A DNA stretch of 64,000 nt from Scalindua sp964584595 (GTDB lineage: Bacteria; Planctomycetota; Brocadiia; Brocadiales; Scalinduaceae), in assembly GCA_964584595.1 (NCBI GenBank), contig CAZPAM010000004.1, positions 26,574 to 90,573 on the forward strand, given 5' to 3'. The notes beneath the pieces were generated by a model. The model saw only the letters and a list, made by a program, of their open reading frames with translations. It was not told the origin of the DNA and ran no database searches. Below are positions 26,770-35,503 of the stretch, piece by piece. A program made the translations under genes and the position numbers. Every line of letters starts with the position of its first letter. Positions within the stretch are counted from its first letter, which is position 1.

Positions 26770-28287
26770 TTAGTATTCTTTATTTATTAGCCTGTGCATT
26801 CTGGTCCAATTCCCTTTTTGTATATCCTTCAGCCCTTCTTGCACTAAATAATTGTAGTGTTTCTTTGTTAAAGGAAGAAACGATATCATTATTGAAAGTA
26901 TATAATATAACAACCAATGTATATTAAGTTGTCTTATCCTCTGATTTGTCAGCAAAAACATTATTTTTGGTGAAATACTAACACCTTTTGAAACATAGTC
27001 GTTTAGTAAAAAGAAAAGACTGTTCAAATAAGTTTTATTACAATCATGAAAGTGTCTACGATAAACGTCATTTAAGTCATCATTTATTATGCCATCTTTT
27101 TTTGCTTTTATATATAATTCAGTCCCTGGGTAAAAACTCAAAGTAAAGATGGATAATCTATATGGGGTTGGGAGTTTTGATAAGAACATCAGCGTTTCAA
27201 TTGAATCCTCATCAGTTTCCCAAGGGTTATCTAAAATTATATCGTATTGTGGCATTTTGATTTTATCTTTGAACTCATTTATTATCTTGACAGTTCTCTC
27301 AACTTGTTGATTGGTATGCCGACGATTGTATAATTTTTTTGCACGTTCACTTCCTGTCTGTATACCCATTCTAATAAAGTTCAAGCCTGCATCAACAAGT
27401 GGCGATAATTTTTCTCTATTGAGTGTTGAAGGAGTTGCTCCTGAAATAGCCAGCGGCAGACGTACATTTTCTCTATATTTTTCGCAGAATTCCTTTATTT
27501 CATTTACAGAAAAGCAAAAAAAGGCATCATCATCAAAATAAATACTGTCTATAAAGGGTAAAAGTTTTCTTGCCTCAACCAATTCATTAATTATATTGTT
27601 TATACTTCTTTTTCTTAGTGGTTTTTGATTGGGGTACATTTTGTTGAAAGTATTATTGCAACAATATGTACATCCAAAAGGACATCCCCTTGTAGGCATC
27701 GTCGTATAAGTTCCGTTCAAATACTTGTTTATTAGTTTTATATCCATCTTTTGAATGCACCCTTTATCCAATATAAAATGAGTTCTATAGTCATAATCAG
27801 GAAATGGTATTTGGTCTAAGGGCTGAGTTAACGGTTGGATTGGATTTGTGATTATTTCCTCTTTATGTTTGAACCAAATACCGTGAACATGATAATATTG
27901 TCCACCTTTCATTCTATTTAATAGCTCCACTAAAGCTTTTTCGCCTTCTCCTACGCAGACCATATCTGCATAATTAAGGCATTCCTCAGGCCGTATGGTT
28001 GGATGAACACCTCCCCACAATATGGGAATATCATAATTCTCTTTTAGCTTTTGTGTGATTTGAATAGCATTATCAAAGAAATTTGTCATCAATGAAATTC
28101 CAATCAAATTTGATTCTTTTGATAATTCAATAATCTCATTCAGTGTTTTATTTTCATACTGTTCCGTAAATGATTTTGGTAGAAATAAGAGGTGCACATC
28201 ATGTCCTTCTCGCTTGAGGCATGCCGATATAGTTCTTATCCCAAATGCTTGAAGGTCTGGATATGGAGATATTAAAGTTATTTTCAT
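26770..28287 (-). CDS. B12-binding radical SAM protein
   Basis: The 505-residue protein starts MKITLISPYPDLQAFGIRTI, followed by a cobalamin-binding-like Rossmann domain with ILWGGVHPTIRPEECL and CVGEGEKAL near residues 90-120. The radical SAM motif is TRGCPFGCTYCCN (C-x3-C-x2-C) near residue 200. These proteins often methylate unactivated carbons or rearrange substrates. It is followed upstream by an FkbM methyltransferase, and the two-gene block lies between two halves of a deacetylase gene. The substrate is unknown; a sugar or lipid of the surface glycan is plausible. Confidence 0.88.
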   Translation of the reverse strand: MKITLISPYPDLQAFGIRTISACLKREGHDVHLLFLPKSFTEQYENKTLNEIIELSKESNLIGISLMTNFFDNAIQITQKLKENYDIPILWGGVHPTIRPEECLNYADMVCVGEGEKALVELLNRMKGGQYYHVHGIWFKHKEEIITNPIQPLTQPLDQIPFPDYDYRTHFILDKGCIQKMDIKLINKYLNGTYTTMPTRGCPFGCTYCCNNTFNKMYPNQKPLRKRSINNIINELVEARKLLPFIDSIYFDDDAFFCFSVNEIKEFCEKYRENVRLPLAISGATPSTLNREKLSPLVDAGLNFIRMGIQTGSERAKKLYNRRHTNQQVERTVKIINEFKDKIKMPQYDIILDNPWETDEDSIETLMFLSKLPTPYRLSIFTLSFYPGTELYIKAKKDGIINDDLNDVYRRHFHDCNKTYLNSLFFLLNDYVSKGVSISPKIMFLLTNQRIRQLNIHWLLYYILSIMISFLPLTKKHYNYLVQEGLKDIQKGNWTRMHRLINKEY

Positions 28288-28405
28288 CTTTTATGTGTAC
28301 TACTACACACTTTCTATCAGTCAGCAAATATTTTGTAGAAACGAAGTTTAGCTATACTGTACCTCATTTTCAAGTCGCAAATATTGTAGTGCCTGATGTT
28401 TGATG

Positions 28406-29413
28406 CTATAATAATGAGGCAATTAAAAATTGTCTTTCAACTTTTACAAAGAATCCATTTCTTTTAAGATGTGTTACAATCTTTTCCGTATTACCGTGAC
28501 ATTCTACTACCATTTTCTTTATTTTTTCAAGATGTATTCTTTTGCATGAAAGGAGTGATTGTAATTCATATCCCTCACAGTCCATTTTTAAAAAATCAAT
28601 TTCACCAATATCCTCTATAATTTCTCTTAATGAAACAACCTTAATTTCTACAGTCTTACCTTCTCTTTCCTTGGGTACTTTTAATCCAAATCCTGATGTT
28701 GGCCCACTGAAAGATTTGTTTTCTTTTACGGAAATAATCGAATTTTCATCACTTACCCCAAAATCTTTAGTTATTATATTCTTAATATTGTTGAGTTCAA
28801 TATTCTTAATCATAATCTGATAAAGGACTGGATGTGGTTCATAAACATAAACAATTGATGCGCCCAAATGTGAAAAGTAAATTGCTGTATCACCAATAAA
28901 CCCTCCAATATCAAGGATAATTTTGCCTTGAATATCTGGCATGTATTTTCCATATTCTTCATATACAAAAGCATTTCTCAGTATCAATATATCAGATCTA
29001 ATTTCTTTTCTTATCATAAACTTGAGTTTATCTTTAACAGTAACAAGAAAAAAATCGTTGTCGTATTCTTCAATAAAGAAACCAGCACTTAGCGCAAGAT
29101 AAACTATATTGCCAATGTGAAATATGTCAAATTTCAAGACTGTTTTCTTGTTAAAAGCGCAAATACCTAGTTCATTTTTTTCCTTACTGTACGAATTTAT
29201 TATCTTATTACATAGTAATTTAGAAAGTGCATATAGGCACTCTGTGACTCCCCTTTCCTTTATATCTGTTTGATTAATCTCTATATATAATCTATCTGGT
29301 TTTGTTTTGAAATAAACCTTCCCTTTACTTTTTATACTCCATCGCACGCAAAAATAAATATAAGAATTCTTCATGGTGAAAAGGAGTGAAGAAAGTTTGT
29401 GCAATCTGTCCAT
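28406..29413 (-). CDS. FkbM family methyltransferase
   Basis: The 335-residue protein has an N-terminal domain of about 150 residues with no recognised motif, followed by the SAM site GKIILDIGGFIGDTAIYFSH near residue 165, VYVYEPHP, and the FkbM signature IDFLKMDCEGYELQSLLSC near residue 280. It is larger than the FkbM protein at 17,840-18,592 because of the N-terminal domain. It starts 5 bases after the truncated deacetylase frame and precedes the radical SAM gene by about 118 bases, so the pair is likely co-transcribed. Confidence 0.88.
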   Translation of the reverse strand: MDRLHKLSSLLFTMKNSYIYFCVRWSIKSKGKVYFKTKPDRLYIEINQTDIKERGVTECLYALSKLLCNKIINSYSKEKNELGICAFNKKTVLKFDIFHIGNIVYLALSAGFFIEEYDNDFFLVTVKDKLKFMIRKEIRSDILILRNAFVYEEYGKYMPDIQGKIILDIGGFIGDTAIYFSHLGASIVYVYEPHPVLYQIMIKNIELNNIKNIITKDFGVSDENSIISVKENKSFSGPTSGFGLKVPKEREGKTVEIKVVSLREIIEDIGEIDFLKMDCEGYELQSLLSCKRIHLEKIKKMVVECHGNTEKIVTHLKRNGFFVKVERQFLIASLL

Positions 29414-29418
29414 GATTT

Positions 29419-29895
29419 TTATAGTATTGGATTAGTATGTAAAAGCAAATTATTTAACCTCTCCTGCCAGTAACTGCATTCTGATGATACGAAGCCGGTG
29501 GTTAAATAAATCGTGGCAGGAATCTTTGACTTGCTTAGGATTGGATAAGCGATGTCATGAAAATCTATCCATCCATCATCAAAAGTAATTACAAAGCTGT
29601 CTTCAGGTATATTTTCCCATTTGTCAAAATTCTGTATCATGAAGTCCATTGAGATTACCGGGTAACTATTGACAATATATTTCATACATTCCTCTAAAGT
29701 CTTTTGCTTTGTCAACAGACTAATGTCAAAGAAGGTATCAGTTACACAATGGAACATCAATATAGTAACCTTTCCACTCATAATGAATCTTTTATAGAAG
29801 ATAAAGATTCCTGAATAGAAGAAGATTATAGCAACTATAAACTTGATACTTCTTCTAAGATTAAACAAATTTTCTCCTATCCTATAGCAAGCCAA
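29419..29895 (-). pseudogene. N-terminal half of a CE4 polysaccharide deacetylase
   Basis: The 158-codon frame has a membrane helix (about residues 18-33), then VTILMFHCVTD and the CE4 motif SFVITFDDGWIDFHD near residue 105, followed by KIPATIYLTTGF. It ends abruptly after WQERLNNLLLHTN, well short of the H-x3-H motif and the rest of the domain. The missing C-terminal half is found at 26,347-26,718 beyond two other genes. The predicted TTG start is uncertain, and an internal ATG at MSGKVTILMF is an alternative. Confidence 0.75.
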
Positions 29896-30144
29896 GCCGG
29901 AATCCGGCAGAAATTTAACAAATTACAGACTATATAAATTCTTCTGAGAAGCAGAAATATAATAGACAAATTCATTAATATTTACAACCTGGCTTTTTCA
30001 AAAGAAGAAATAATTGAGAGGGGACATGATATGCGAGAATCTTGATGCCCAGAATGATATGTTGGTTTTGGAAGGCGGAGAAAACATCTTCAACTTTTGA
30101 GTATAGGAATGATTATTGTTTTGAAATTATGAAAATATTATTAC

Positions 30145-31050
30145 CTATGATTTCTCTCTAATTCTCCAAATTATCAGGACAAAGAATGTTACAGCACAAA
30201 GCCATATCTGAGTTACAAAAACATAACCTGCAATGGAAATCCATATTTTATTAAGTCCGGATTCATACCATTTTTTCTGAACATACAACTTAGTATTGCC
30301 AAATAGTCCTTCGGAAGCACCATATGCCCCTTTATATTTCTTGGTAGAAATACGTTCGTCTGTTTTTTGAGTTTCCCCTGTATAACCCTTAAAAATTGAA
30401 CTGGATTCACCCTTATCTGCACTTTTCTTTGCCGCTGGGGTCTTTTGAGTCTTGCGCACACTCTTTTTTGCTTCAGGTTTTACTTCCGCTTTTTTACTTG
30501 CTGCGCGTGCCGGGGCCTTTTTTTCGGGCGTTGCTTTAGCTTCTGCCTGTTTCTTTTGAGTTAATGTCTTTTTCAGGGTACTATCAGCCTGTAGTGATTT
30601 TTTACTCTGCTCACGGGTTTGGGAAGATTTAACGCGTGTTTTGGTTTTTTTACCAGCCTTTCCTCCCTGAGACAACTGTCTGAAAATTGCTTTTTCTTTT
30701 TCGGCTTCACCTGTCTTCCCTAATTTACTGTAGGCCAGAGATAGTGAATAGTGTACCTTGGCATAATCAGGATTTATATTAATAGCCCGTGTATAAACTT
30801 TGACGGCTTCATCATACTTCGCCTTGCAATAGTGTGTATTCCCCAAACCATAAAGGGCATAGACATCATTAGGTTTAATCTTTATCGCCGCTTCAAATGA
30901 TTTTCCCGCCTGGTCATATTTACCCTGTTTATAAAACTCAATACCCTTATTATAATGCTTGGAGAACTCACCGGCTCCATATGATGGAGTCATGCAGGAT
31001 ATCGTTAGAGAGAGCACCACGAATAATTGTAGAAACAGGAATTTCTTCAT
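30145..31050 (-). CDS. TPR-repeat protein with Lys/Ala-rich linker and C-terminal membrane helix
   Basis: I start at ATG 31,050, where MKKFLFLQLFVVLSLTISC forms a signal peptide; a longer frame to 31,122 adds no signal. Mature residues include three TPR units (HYNKGIEFYKQGKYDQAGKS, VYALYGLGNTHYCKAKYDEA and DYAKVHYSLSLAYSKLGKTG). These are followed by a roughly 130-residue linker rich in Lys, Ala and Thr, and a C-terminal transmembrane helix near the end. The likely topology is a periplasmic TPR domain tethered at the C-terminus. No enzymatic motif is seen; a scaffold or periplasmic assembly role is inferred. Confidence 0.75.
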   Translation of the reverse strand: MKKFLFLQLFVVLSLTISCMTPSYGAGEFSKHYNKGIEFYKQGKYDQAGKSFEAAIKIKPNDVYALYGLGNTHYCKAKYDEAVKVYTRAININPDYAKVHYSLSLAYSKLGKTGEAEKEKAIFRQLSQGGKAGKKTKTRVKSSQTREQSKKSLQADSTLKKTLTQKKQAEAKATPEKKAPARAASKKAEVKPEAKKSVRKTQKTPAAKKSADKGESSSIFKGYTGETQKTDERISTKKYKGAYGASEGLFGNTKLYVQKKWYESGLNKIWISIAGYVFVTQIWLCAVTFFVLIIWRIREKS

Positions 31051-31132
31051 TCTATATTTACCTGAGAAAGACTTACTGACTTGTGAAAACTCTAATTTAC
31101 CAAACAAATAATTGACTGTCAAGGTACGTCTC

Positions 31133-31159
31133 TCCCGCCAAACAAACCGTCGGGCAGGC
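31133..31159. repeat. GC-rich dispersed repeat, copy A (inverted relative to copy B)
   Basis: This GC-rich island in AT-rich spacer carries CCGTCGGGCAGGC. Its reverse complement aligns with 32,265-32,290 with only about four differences. It lies upstream of the TPR gene. Confidence 0.6.
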
Positions 31160-31306
31160 CTGTTATATCCCTGTGCTTCCTGATGTTCAAACTTCCTGTT
31201 TTGTAAAAACTCAATATCACACTATTTTCCTAAGTAAGCTTTTTTAATATAATACATGAAATATTAAGAATATACTATGAAATCAGGACTTATGACAAAT
31301 TTTCAG

Positions 31307-31334
31307 TTTACTTTTAATAAAAATAAGGTATAAT
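31307..31334 (+). promoter_or_regulatory. Putative sigma70-type promoter for the gene at 31,383
   Basis: TTTACT at 31,307-31,312 and a perfect TATAAT at 31,329-31,334 are spaced by 16 bases. The next gene starts at 31,383 with AAGGAGG at 31,368-31,374, a strong Shine-Dalgarno 8 bases before the ATG. Seen by eye only. Confidence 0.5.
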
Positions 31335-31382
31335 TCATTAAAAATAAAACATGTCTTTTCTTTAGAAAAGGAGGAAAAGTAA

Positions 31383-31640
31383 ATGGATAAGATATTTAAG
31401 ATAGGCTTACTGGTATTAGGGTTTAGTTATTTAGCGTATCTGTTTTGTCCTGTTGCGAATCAGGTAGGACGGTATAGTTTTCGGGAAACGGGGAGCGGTA
31501 TTAATATTTTAGACACTACCAATGCTGATTTATATACTCTCCCTGAAGGCAGTATGTTAGAGGGGTGGAGAAAACTTAATATAAGAACTGGTAAATATGA
31601 GGGTGTTAAGTATTTTCTTCCACCTAAAGAAGGCAAATAA
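31383..31640 (+). CDS. Small hypothetical membrane-anchored protein
   Basis: The 85-residue product has an N-terminal hydrophobic stretch (IGLLVLGFSYLAYLF, residues about 7-21) and then a soluble part with RYSFRETGSGINILDTTNAD. A strong Shine-Dalgarno (AAGGAGG) precedes the ATG and a good promoter lies just upstream, so it is very likely a real gene. The N-terminal segment could be an anchor or signal peptide. It is followed about 50 bases later by a second small exported protein on the same strand. No family was recognised. Confidence 0.65.
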   Translation: MDKIFKIGLLVLGFSYLAYLFCPVANQVGRYSFRETGSGINILDTTNADLYTLPEGSMLEGWRKLNIRTGKYEGVKYFLPPKEGK

Positions 31641-31692
31641 ATAAGTGAGAACGGTAAACTGGCTAATATGATTCGGAAGAAAGGATAGTGAG

Positions 31693-32127
31693 ATGAAATA
31701 TGCACGGTATATAGGACTTGTAATCGCTGTATTATTAGTATTCACCCCTCTATCTTTTGCAGAAGAACGGTATAACGTACATGTGGAAGTTAAGTGTGAA
31801 GATGATGTTCTTCAATCATCAGTCGAGAGTTTCACAAAGAGAGAACTTCGTAATGTGGGTAATATAAACATAACAGACACTGAACCATATTTTAAGTTAG
31901 GCATTATTGCAACGAATATACTCAACATACATACCAGGCCTATCGGAACGGTTGTGATTTCTACAGTAGTTACTTTTCATGAAATGGATACCCCAGGGTC
32001 AGATATCATGGACCATATATTAATTACAGGAGATGGTATTGATAGCATTCGTGACTTATGCATATCGCTGGTTGCGGCATTTGAGACCAATACTTTAGAG
32101 CCAGTAAGAAAATCTAAAAGGGATTAA
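31693..32127 (+). CDS. Exported hypothetical protein
   Basis: The 144-residue product begins with a clear signal peptide (YIGLVIAVLLVFTPLSFAEE, residues about 5-24). The mature part has no cysteines beyond one near the N-terminus and no motif I know. KLGIIATNILNIHTRPIGTV suggests a mixed alpha/beta fold. The gene directly follows the small membrane protein at 31,383 on the same strand, suggesting an operon of two exported proteins. Function unknown. Confidence 0.65.
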   Translation: MKYARYIGLVIAVLLVFTPLSFAEERYNVHVEVKCEDDVLQSSVESFTKRELRNVGNINITDTEPYFKLGIIATNILNIHTRPIGTVVISTVVTFHEMDTPGSDIMDHILITGDGIDSIRDLCISLVAAFETNTLEPVRKSKRD

Positions 32128-32130
32128 TTG

Positions 32131-32226
32131 GCCACAGATCGGCACGGATCAAACACGGATTTACAAAAATAGGATGGTTATTTCTTTGCTTTTTTATCTG
32201 TGTTCAATCAGTGTGTATCCGTGGCT
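32131..32226. repeat. Imperfect inverted repeat of the CCACAGATC...CACGGAT type
   Basis: GCCACAGATCGGCACGGATC near 32,131 is followed by ACACGGAT, and the far end (ATCCGTGGCT at 32,217-32,226) matches the reverse complement imperfectly. About 96 bases in total. It resembles dispersed palindromic elements seen in many bacterial genomes. It lies between convergent genes and might also aid termination. Confidence 0.65.
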
Positions 32227-32264
32227 AAATTCTGCTTCTCTCTTCTTGCCTATCTTTGCGCCTT

Positions 32265-32290
32265 CCTGCCCGACGTACTGTTAGGCGGGT
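32265..32290. repeat. GC-rich dispersed repeat, copy B
   Basis: CCTGCCCGACGTACTGTTAG with GCGGG following. It is the near reverse complement of 31,133-31,159 and stands about 1.1 kb away in inverted orientation. A more diverged GC-rich segment lies at 35,408-35,460 between trkH and trkA. Confidence 0.6.
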
Positions 32291-32320
32291 GCGGTGAGAT
32301 TCTTATTCTCTTTTGTTTAT

Positions 32321-33862
32321 TTACCTCCACAAATCTCGGTCCAGATTTCTGTATTGAACGGCTTCTGAGATATGTTCCCGGTGAACGTCCTTGCTCTGGT
32401 CAAGGTCTGCAATTGTTCTGCCGACTTTAAGTATTTTATTGTAGCCCCTTGCAGAGATGTTGAGCTCAGTCATAGCCTGATGAAGTAATGCTTCTGCCTG
32501 ATTATCTAATAGGCAATGTTTTTTCAGCGTCCTCGTAGACATTCGGGAATTGGTTGAGTATTTGAGTCCCTGAAATCGTTTTAACTGTACCTCGCGTGCT
32601 TTTGTAACTCTTCCCCTGATTACCTCTGACGATTCACAGGTTGAGTCAGAGGCCAGGTCTCTATACTGAACATTTGGAACCTCAACATGGATATCAATCC
32701 TGTCAAGCAAAGGGCCTGAAATCCTGGAAATATAATTTTGAATCTGGCGAGGTGTACAATGACACTCCTTCTTAGGATCAGTGTAATAACCACACGGACA
32801 GGGGTTCATCGCTCCGACCAACATTATCTCCGCCGGAAACATCACTGAACTCATTGCCCTTGAAATCGTAATCTCATCCGTCTCTAATGGCTGACGCAGT
32901 ACCTCCAGCGTCTTCCTGTTAAATTCCGGCAGTTCGTCAAGGAAGAGGACTCCATGATGGGTGAGGCTTACCTCTCCCGGACGTGGAAAGCTGCCGCCGC
33001 CAACCAATCCCGCAGTACTGATAGTATGATGCGGACTGCGAAAGGGCCTGGTTGCTATCAGGGATTGATCCGAACCTAAAAGCCCTGCCGAACTGTATAC
33101 CACAGTAGTCTCAATAGCTTCTTCCAGTGTTAACAGGGGCATTATGGTAGGGAGCCTCTGTGTCAACATCGTTTTGCCCGAACCCGGAGGCCCAATCATA
33201 AGTACATTATGATTTCCTGCGGCAGCTACGGTGAGCGCACGTTTTACATGTTCCTGCCCCTTAACATCCATAAAATCTACTTCATAATGAGAGGAGTCAC
33301 TGAAAACGTCTGCAAGGTTTAATGTGAAGGGAGGGATAGATAACTCATTTGTCAGGAAGCCTACGGTATCGGAGAGTGTCTTAACGGGAATAACATCAAT
33401 GCCCTCCACAATAGCTGCTTCTTGTGCATTTTCGGCAGGGAGGATCAACCCTTTCAATCCTGCCGTTTTGCATTTTTTCGCCATTGCCAGACAGCCGTTA
33501 ACCCGTCTTACCCGGCCATCCAGAGCGAGTTCGCCTACTATACCGTATTCGTGTATCTTATCCGTATTAATCTGGTTTGTAGCAATGAGGAAACCCATTG
33601 CTATCGGTAGTTCAAAAGAAGGTCCCTCTTTCTTTCTATCTGCAGGAGCCAGGTTAATGGTGATATTCTTTACAGGAAATCGATAACCGCAGTTCTTAAG
33701 CGCCGCCTTTACCCTGTCTCTGCACTCCTTAACAGCAGCATCCGGCAGGCCAATGACCACCGTTGAAGGCAACTGTCCCTTTGCAACATATACCTCTATC
33801 TCCAGCACATAGGCTTCGATCCCGTATGCTGCAACACTCTTTACCTTTCCAAGTCCTGCCAT
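32321..33862 (-). CDS. comM: ComM/YifB family Mg-chelatase-like AAA+ ATPase
   Basis: The 513-residue protein has the N-terminal ChlI-like domain (VKSVAAYGIEAYVLEIEVYV; VVIGLPDAAVKECRDRVKAA; INLAPADRKKEGPSFELPIA), then the Walker A motif MIGPPGSGKTMLTQRLP near residue 220, Walker B GVLFLDELPEFN near residue 305, and a C-terminal helical domain ending IADLDQSKDVHREHISEAVQ. This is the usual YifB/ComM architecture and length. Known homologues are hexameric helicases that promote branch migration of integrating DNA during natural transformation. It is transcribed on the minus strand, convergent with the small exported genes. Confidence 0.93.
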   Translation of the reverse strand: MAGLGKVKSVAAYGIEAYVLEIEVYVAKGQLPSTVVIGLPDAAVKECRDRVKAALKNCGYRFPVKNITINLAPADRKKEGPSFELPIAMGFLIATNQINTDKIHEYGIVGELALDGRVRRVNGCLAMAKKCKTAGLKGLILPAENAQEAAIVEGIDVIPVKTLSDTVGFLTNELSIPPFTLNLADVFSDSSHYEVDFMDVKGQEHVKRALTVAAAGNHNVLMIGPPGSGKTMLTQRLPTIMPLLTLEEAIETTVVYSSAGLLGSDQSLIATRPFRSPHHTISTAGLVGGGSFPRPGEVSLTHHGVLFLDELPEFNRKTLEVLRQPLETDEITISRAMSSVMFPAEIMLVGAMNPCPCGYYTDPKKECHCTPRQIQNYISRISGPLLDRIDIHVEVPNVQYRDLASDSTCESSEVIRGRVTKAREVQLKRFQGLKYSTNSRMSTRTLKKHCLLDNQAEALLHQAMTELNISARGYNKILKVGRTIADLDQSKDVHREHISEAVQYRNLDRDLWR

Positions 33863-33909
33863 TATAACCTTCCCTGGTTTTTTTTCGACTGCTTGTGTTT
33901 ATTACAAAC

Positions 33910-35394
33910 CTATTTCTTCCATGTCAGTGGCAAAAAGATAAGTATAACGGTGTATATTTCAAGCCTGCCCAACAGCATGCAGAAAATCAATACCCATTTA
34001 CAGGGATAAGCAATTTCGCCATAATTTCTGGTAGCGCCTACATCGGCCAGGGCGGGACCGATATTGTTCATCATCGATGCCACAGCGCTGAATGAAGTAA
34101 TAACCTCTGTACCAAAGACGGTCAGGATAAGAGAAAAGATACCAAACAGTCCAAGGTGTATTACAATAAATCCTAATGTGTTTGTGATTATGTCTTCGCT
34201 GACCGGTTTACCGCTGAGCTTGACATGCATTATGGCCCTTGGCCTGAGCAGGTGGACCATCTCTCTTACACTGGACTTAAAAAGAAGCATTATTCTTGCT
34301 ACCTTCATACCTCCGGCAGTCGAACCCGCACAGCCGCCGATAAACATGAGAAGGACGAGGAAGAATCTGCAGAAATTCGGCCAGATATCAAAATCTGCGT
34401 TAGTATAACCGGTACTGGTTGTTATAGAGACGGCCTGGAATGCGGCATATCTCAGCGATCCGCCTACGCTTTCGTATTCGTGATTTTTTACACCCCCATT
34501 GTATGAGGATGACTCAGAGAAAAACAGTGCAATTGTTACTAAACAAATAACACATAATATCAGGCATACAAAAAAGCGCAGTTCCGAATTAACGAAGACT
34601 TTTCTGATTCTCCCTGTGACCAATTGATAATGAAGTATGTAATTACTGGCAGATATAAAAATGAAAACCATAACTACAATCTCTATAAACAGGCTGTCAA
34701 ATGCCGCAATACTCTGGTTCTTTGTAGAAAATCCTCCTGTAGCAATCGTCGTGAAGGCGTGGCAGACGGCATCGAATATTCCCATTCCTCCAAACCAGAA
34801 CAGGGGAATTACTATAGCAGTAAGAGAGAGGTATATAATCCACAATATCTTTGCAGTCTGAGCTATGCGTGGCTTTATCTTGTCTGTTGTAAGATCAGGC
34901 GCTTCAGCGCTGAACAGTTTGTGTCCTCCAACGCCAATATTCGGAAGAACTGCGACGAAGAAAACAACGATACCCATTCCTCCGAGCCACTGCGTCATGC
35001 TCCTCCAGAAAAGAATACTATGCGGTAATGCTTCGATATCGCTGAAAATGGTTGCGCCTGTGGTGGTAAGCCCGCTCATTGATTCAAAGTAAGAATCACA
35101 AAAGTTATCACATGCCCCTGAAAACCAGTAAGGTAAGGCTCCAAAGACGGCACAGGACACCCACCAGAATGTAACAATCGCCAAACCCTCTCTGATAGTA
35201 ATATCTTCATTCCTGGGTTTCAGAGAAAATTTTAAGGCTAAACCAATGATTCCTGATGCAATGATTGATAGAGCAAATGCCCCTATCTCTTCCCTGGTTC
35301 CATAAGCAAGAGATACTCCAAATGGTATGAACAGTATACTGAAAAGAAGTATTATGAGATTTCCCAGGGTGTGTAGCACCAGAGGTATGTTCAT
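33910..35394 (-). CDS. trkH: Trk/Ktr-type potassium uptake channel subunit TrkH
   Basis: The 494-residue protein has about ten hydrophobic helices and the four P-loop selectivity regions of TrkH, visible as SMSGLTTTGATIFSD near residue 108, TIATGGFSTKN near residue 217, STSTGYTNADFD and ASMMNNIGPALADVGA near the C-terminus. Such channels carry K+ (sometimes Na+) across the inner membrane and are gated by TrkA. The trkA gene lies directly upstream on the same strand after about 110 bases. Assignment to TrkH rather than KtrB is from length and motif spacing. Confidence 0.9.
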   Translation of the reverse strand: MNIPLVLHTLGNLIILLFSILFIPFGVSLAYGTREEIGAFALSIIASGIIGLALKFSLKPRNEDITIREGLAIVTFWWVSCAVFGALPYWFSGACDNFCDSYFESMSGLTTTGATIFSDIEALPHSILFWRSMTQWLGGMGIVVFFVAVLPNIGVGGHKLFSAEAPDLTTDKIKPRIAQTAKILWIIYLSLTAIVIPLFWFGGMGIFDAVCHAFTTIATGGFSTKNQSIAAFDSLFIEIVVMVFIFISASNYILHYQLVTGRIRKVFVNSELRFFVCLILCVICLVTIALFFSESSSYNGGVKNHEYESVGGSLRYAAFQAVSITTSTGYTNADFDIWPNFCRFFLVLLMFIGGCAGSTAGGMKVARIMLLFKSSVREMVHLLRPRAIMHVKLSGKPVSEDIITNTLGFIVIHLGLFGIFSLILTVFGTEVITSFSAVASMMNNIGPALADVGATRNYGEIAYPCKWVLIFCMLLGRLEIYTVILIFLPLTWKK

Positions 35395-35503
35395 GTTTTG
35401 AATTTATGCCGCGCTCGCCACACAACACGTCCGCCCGGATAAGCCATTCGGACAAGTCGGGCAAGAAGGCACTAAGTCACAAATAATATTTGTAATAGGA
35501 ATT

